Part shown: positions 59,545-64,000 of the stretch, in pieces | Layout of the letters: each line of letters starts with the position of its first letter | How positions within the stretch are numbered: the first letter of the stretch is position 1 | Assembly: GCF_014851395.1 (NCBI RefSeq) | Contig: NW_024041150.1 | Span: 31,126,305 to 31,190,304, forward strand | Direction of reading: 5' to 3' | Length of the DNA: 64,000 bases | From: Micropterus salmoides | Lineage: Eukaryota > Chordata > Actinopteri > Centrarchiformes > Centrarchidae | Notes under the pieces: model-generated | What the model saw: only the letters and a program-made list of their open reading frames with translations | Databases searched by the model: none | Told to the model about the DNA's origin: nothing | Translations under genes and position numbers: made by a program

Positions 59545-61603
59545 GGCCTTTGGGAATCTTGAGGCTAGGATCATGTGGTGGTGTTGCGGTAAGTTATTCT
59601 GTTTGCTTTGCAAAACAACTGATCTAACCGTTATTATTATAAAACTATTTACAACAAAATGTTTGCTTTCTGTTACAGGACTCCAGTGATTGGACTAAAC
59701 TTGAACCCAAAATCAAAAAAGTGGATGAGGTTCAGATTTATAGGTAAAGATTACATTTTACTATGTCACAGCACTAAAGAACCATAACAGCAAAGCAAAG
59801 CAAAATATGCATACCCCACAGCAGGAAAAAAAAGAAAGAAAAGTGGCATAAAGAAAACAATGGCATTTATGGTGAGTGTGGGCCCCGCTATTGACACCTA
59901 AGATAAACAAATCTAAATGGCTGTGCTAGCTGCATGCTCTGCACACCCACACCCTGTGTAGTACTGGAATACTTCACATTTGGTACGGTACAACCACACC
60001 GAACTAAGGTTTGGTGTGCAACACACTTTCAACCCCTAGATGTCACTGCAGTAATGCTTTACATAGACTACATAAAATATGTGTAGCGTTCCCTTTAATT
60101 CGATATTTCAGTCCATCCTAGATCCAAATCCATTTGTTTTCCCTTTCGCTCCTTAGCCTACAGTCCAAGGCAGGTCAGTATGAATGCAGTGTGTCTGCCC
60201 TGCGCTGGGTTTGTAAGGACAAGGCCAGCTTCAAGTATCAGTTTTGTTCATGGGATGAACAAAGAGAGAAGCCTTCATGCATGGATTACATGCCAGCAGG
60301 ACCCCTACTGGACATCAAAGTCACAGCTGGGAACTTTGAGGAGTTGCATCTGCCACACTGGATAGGTAGGTGAACATAAATGTATGATGAAAACAGTTCA
60401 ATCCTTTGTATGTATTTCTCCTCACAAAATACTGTTTTTGTTTTTTTCAGATCACGACACTACAACGTCAGACATGTTTGCAGTTCTACACATGGATACC
60501 TGTGGTGATATTGTGGAACAAGTGTCTGATGTGACATCGTCCCACGTCAAGTTACACCAGACAACTTTCTCTCCAAGGGGGGTCATGATGAAACTGGGCT
60601 TCCCAGTAAAGGTTTACTGTGACGTGTTAATATACAAGACAAAAAAGGAATTCCTCACACTGCATGTTTACCTGGTCCCACCTGATCAGTATATACAACA
60701 GGTTATTGTTTCATTTTTTTCACAGTAGTTAATACAAACTATTGCAAGAAGTTACAACTACGCAGCTGGAAATGTTGGAGAATTGTAAAGACATACCAAA
60801 ACCATTATGATTGTATTTCAAAAATATATATCAGTGTTGGCTACTAAGGGCTTCTACTTTTATTCACAGAAAGTGGAGAGGAAGGAGACATCTTATGGAT
60901 CAATAATAATCCCAAAACCAAGCCCAGAGAAGTCTCTTCAGATGCTGGATAATTTCTTTCTCACAACAGATACGGACACAGCTACAATTCATCCTGAAGT
61001 GAGGTTTTAACCGTTTTAATAATTGGGATCATTTTAACAAATATCAAAGATCTGAATAAATTATTTAAAATTAGTGTGTTTGACCAAGCTGCGATTGGCT
61101 CCAGCCCCCCACAACCCTATACACAGGATATTTTTTTCCCACTTTAAAAACATAAAAGCATGTACTGTTACAACTGAAACCGAAATAAGAACAGGAATAA
61201 AATCAAATGCCCTTAAAACAATATTTCATCTACAGACATTAAAGCTCACATGTGAGAGGAGAAACCCAATTTCTCTGAGGTGTGTATCCGAAATGCAGAC
61301 AGTGATTTTGACCTGAAACTTGAAAGTGAACAAAGGAGAAATAGTAAAGAGGACACTGTCTGGGCCTGCACTGTTCGAAGAGGTGAGTGGTTTCTTTTTG
61401 AGGAATTAAAAAAGAAATTGTGCTCCCACTATATTATGTACACCCTTTCTTCTGTTTAGCTAAATGTGTACAGTTCAGCAAAGCAGATGACTCGAACTTT
61501 AATGTAAAAGATAGACATAAGCTATATCCAGTAACTAATTGGCATTGTGATCCGTATTTTATTGCAGGAGACTACAAAACTCAAAGCACTGATCATGAAG
61601 ATG
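59545..61603 (+). CDS. samd9l-like: Copy 3 FIIND exons (small joining exon, ZU5, UPA, hinge)
   Basis: Exons 59545-59588, 59679-59743, 60157-60365, 60451-60701, 60870-60998, 61236-61382 and 61568-61603. All lengths equal those of copy 2 except 61236-61382, which is one base shorter. A few amino-acid changes are visible (for example HVDTC to HMDTC, KLRQ to KLHQ). TTFSPRGV and LPHW are kept. Confidence 0.75.
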
Positions 61604-61776
61604 GTAAGAAAACACGTTTAATATGCAAGAATAAGAGTCAGAAATGATAAGATGACCTCACATAGTGATTTTAAACCCCATTGCTACCCTCTGCTTAGAA
61701 TTTCCACTTATGACCATTTGAACATCTGGTATTCACTGTGTGTTTGCTTTGTTTTTATCTTCCATGTCATCCTCAG

Positions 61777-62060
61777 GTCAGCATTTTGTGGATCGCCATC
61801 GGACAGCTCTCATTAACAGAGTGAGCGACATCGGAGCCGTCCTGGATAAGCTCATTGAAAGGGGGCTGATCTCAAATGAGAACTATGATGCTGTAAGAGC
61901 TAAAGAAACCACACAAGACCAGATGAGGGACATTCTTAAGTTTCTGACTACAGCAAAAGCCAAAGACGCTCTCTATAAAATCCTTAAAGGGATGAGAAGT
62001 TTGAGGGCTCTCATCCTTGAGCTTGAGGAATCTGAATCTGGTTGTAGCTTCGGACAGTAA
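61777..62060 (+). CDS. samd9l-like: Copy 3 terminal exon: CARD
   Basis: It encodes the same 94-residue CARD as 40050-40333. It is intact in itself, but downstream of the UPA frameshift as assembled. Confidence 0.82.
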
Positions 62061-64000
62061 GTGGACATTTGTCGCTTAGATGACAAAAAACAAACTGAAT
62101 GTGAAATTTAATGATGGCACAGGAGAGGACAACAAGAAGCTTAGTGTATATTCTGACATAAAATATATTGTGATTTAACTATAAAGAAAGAGGTTTCATT
62201 TAATATTTATATACTTATAAACACTGAGTAAGTGGACTGGAGAGTTAGACAAAATGTTATCCTGCAAATGATTTGCATCCTCTGGTCAAACTGGTCAAAC
62301 AGCAAAGTGAAAAGGAATGCTTTTCATTTATATATTGCACAACACACACGTCAGAGTAAAAGAGTGACTTCATTAGGGAAACCACTGTAAGCTCTGAACA
62401 TTTTTTATGGGTTTATGAAACACGAAAATATGAAACCTCTTAAGACTAAAGAAATGTGCATTCTCAGTGGGAAATAAATACACTTTTTAATACATGTCTT
62501 TTGATATGTCATTGTTTTCTTCTAAATGTTTTACATTAAGCACGATGGGTCAAGCAAAACCAATGTAAAGGACACACTTGTGTTTTTAAAATGTTTAAAT
62601 TGTATGGGACAGTTACAAAGATTTTGAGTGTAGATTTAGTTTGTAAGGAAAACCACATGTCTTGATGTTGACTTGTAGTTTTGCTGTAATGTGCTTGACT
62701 TCAGGATTTGAAAATGTAAGACATGTATGATGAATTGATTGAAGTTTTATTTTGTTGTTTTGTTGTATTTGTACAATCAAAAACTCAGGGTCCCTTCAAC
62801 TAAATGTTAAGACCAGAATAATGTGACATGGATTCATCAAAGCAAGTTGAGTTTTAATTAAAATAAAAACAGGTGGAATTATTTTTATATTGACATTGAT
62901 ATTTTTCTTTTTACTTTTATTTTACTTTGGGAGAAAACCTCCTCTGGGCTAGATGTTAGGTCCCCTACCACTCTGTTCACTTATGTCATAAAGTAGCACA
63001 AACAAATGAGAAGCTTAAATATGATGTAGGTTTTAATGTAATATCAAAAGTATAATACATAAATAAAAAAAAAACAATCTGTAAATCTGAGATGGTTCCA
63101 GGGAGCAACTGATCAGGCTCACTTTTATACACCTCTTTTGCTCCTCCTTTTATGGGCTTTATTGCAAGGTTCTCCTTTCCTAAACTTTCTCTATTTTCTT
63201 TGACACCATTGTTTCCCTGTCCAGCTCTACCTGTAATTAATTCATTGCAGCAGTTGACATCATGTGTACACCATAATTACATGAATACCTTAATTCTCAT
63301 AGGAATTCCTCTAACTGTATACATTATTATAATAAAGGTTTTAATACAAGAATATGTATATGTATGTGTGTATATATTCAGAAATTGGGCTTATTCATGT
63401 GCTAAGAGAGCAAAGCTCATCTTGCCCTAGGTGTATCAGAGAGTATACACGTCTAGGAATGTTATTGTATGGGGGAGGCCGAGAGCCCATTCAATGAGCA
63501 CACCTTTATGGGAAGTAGCATATAGACAGACAAGAATAAGATTGTCTATTTAGGCCTACTATTTTTAAGTTCTCATCAGCCAAACTGATCAGCAATTTAC
63601 GATTGTGAACATCTATAAATGCAACATTTCCTGAGATTTGTATTCTCCTAGAGATGTCTTGTAATTTTTTTTTTTAAACATTTTATCAAGTTTTATTCCT
63701 GCAACAATAAATATACTCCAGTTAAATATAAGTGTTGTAGGAGGTCTCCTGTGTGTGTTGTGTTTTTCGTCTCATATTCATAGTATCAACTGCACTGATG
63801 TAGGTAATGGGCGGTCAGGCGGATGTGATGTGTAATTTATTTATTTTGAGTTTCACAGACAGAGGGGGAGAGCCTGGGAGTGAACACTTTCTGTTGACCG
63901 TTCTCACACATCTATTCGCTTACACGGTAATTTTTTGGTTTAGTCTGATTAAGTGGAAGAATTAATTATTGAACTTGGATCTTTGAGAGGAACTGAGTTT
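62061..64000 (+). other. Copy 3 3' UTR and spacer to the window edge
   Basis: Matches 40,334-42,280. No gene recognised. The window ends inside the duplicated block. Confidence 0.6.

Overview
This window is from a vertebrate nuclear genome, almost certainly a teleost fish. It has intron-split genes with GT-AG junctions, many microsatellites, and remnants of Tc1/mariner, hAT, Penelope-like, L2-type LINE, tRNA-SINE and MITE elements. It also carries an expanded SAMD9L-like innate-immune gene family, as fish genomes often do. I cannot name the species.

Layout. (1) About 2.4-8.3 kb: pea15, three coding exons giving a 130-residue DED protein, complete and unremarkable. (2) About 8.3-14.4 kb: no intact gene; a nested MITE, and a relic resembling the 3' flank of the next gene. 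(3) 14.5-23.5 kb: gene copy 1. An exact interferon-stimulated response element is followed by a probable 5' UTR exon, a large exon encoding the NTPase, TPR and OB-fold parts of a SAMD9/SAMD9L protein, a short linker exon and a CARD exon. Joined, these give 976 codons. (4) 24-27.7 kb: transposon debris, including a Penelope-like element. (5) 27.7-42.3 kb: block A with gene copy 2. The same SAMD9L core and linker are followed by exons for a FIIND (ZU5 + UPA) and then a CARD. All exon phases fit, and the reading frame totals 1,333 codons if one missing base is allowed for. (6) 42.3-47.7 kb: a solo-LTR-like element, satellites and a truncated copy (2b). (7) 47,741-48,240: exactly 500 N, an assembly gap. 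(8) 48.2-64.0 kb: block B, a near-identical repeat of block A carrying gene copy 3 with several frameshifts.

Main point. The most interesting system is a gene whose exons appear to join a SAMD9L-type STAND NTPase core to the FIIND-CARD tail known from NLRP1 and CARD8. The FIIND keeps the Phe-Ser autoprocessing junction and the upstream His. By analogy this predicts a self-cleaving inflammasome-type sensor in which the antiviral SAMD9L core replaces the NLR part. The neighbouring copy 1 joins the same core directly to a CARD with no FIIND. In copies 2, 2b and 3, a perfect hairpin covers the 5' splice site that links core to tail. If that intron is retained, the product would be a core-only protein.

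Caveats. The exon joins are inferred from splice signals, phase and homology; no transcript was available. Blocks A and B may be a recent segmental duplication or an uncollapsed haplotype next to the gap. Some or all frameshifts may be consensus errors.
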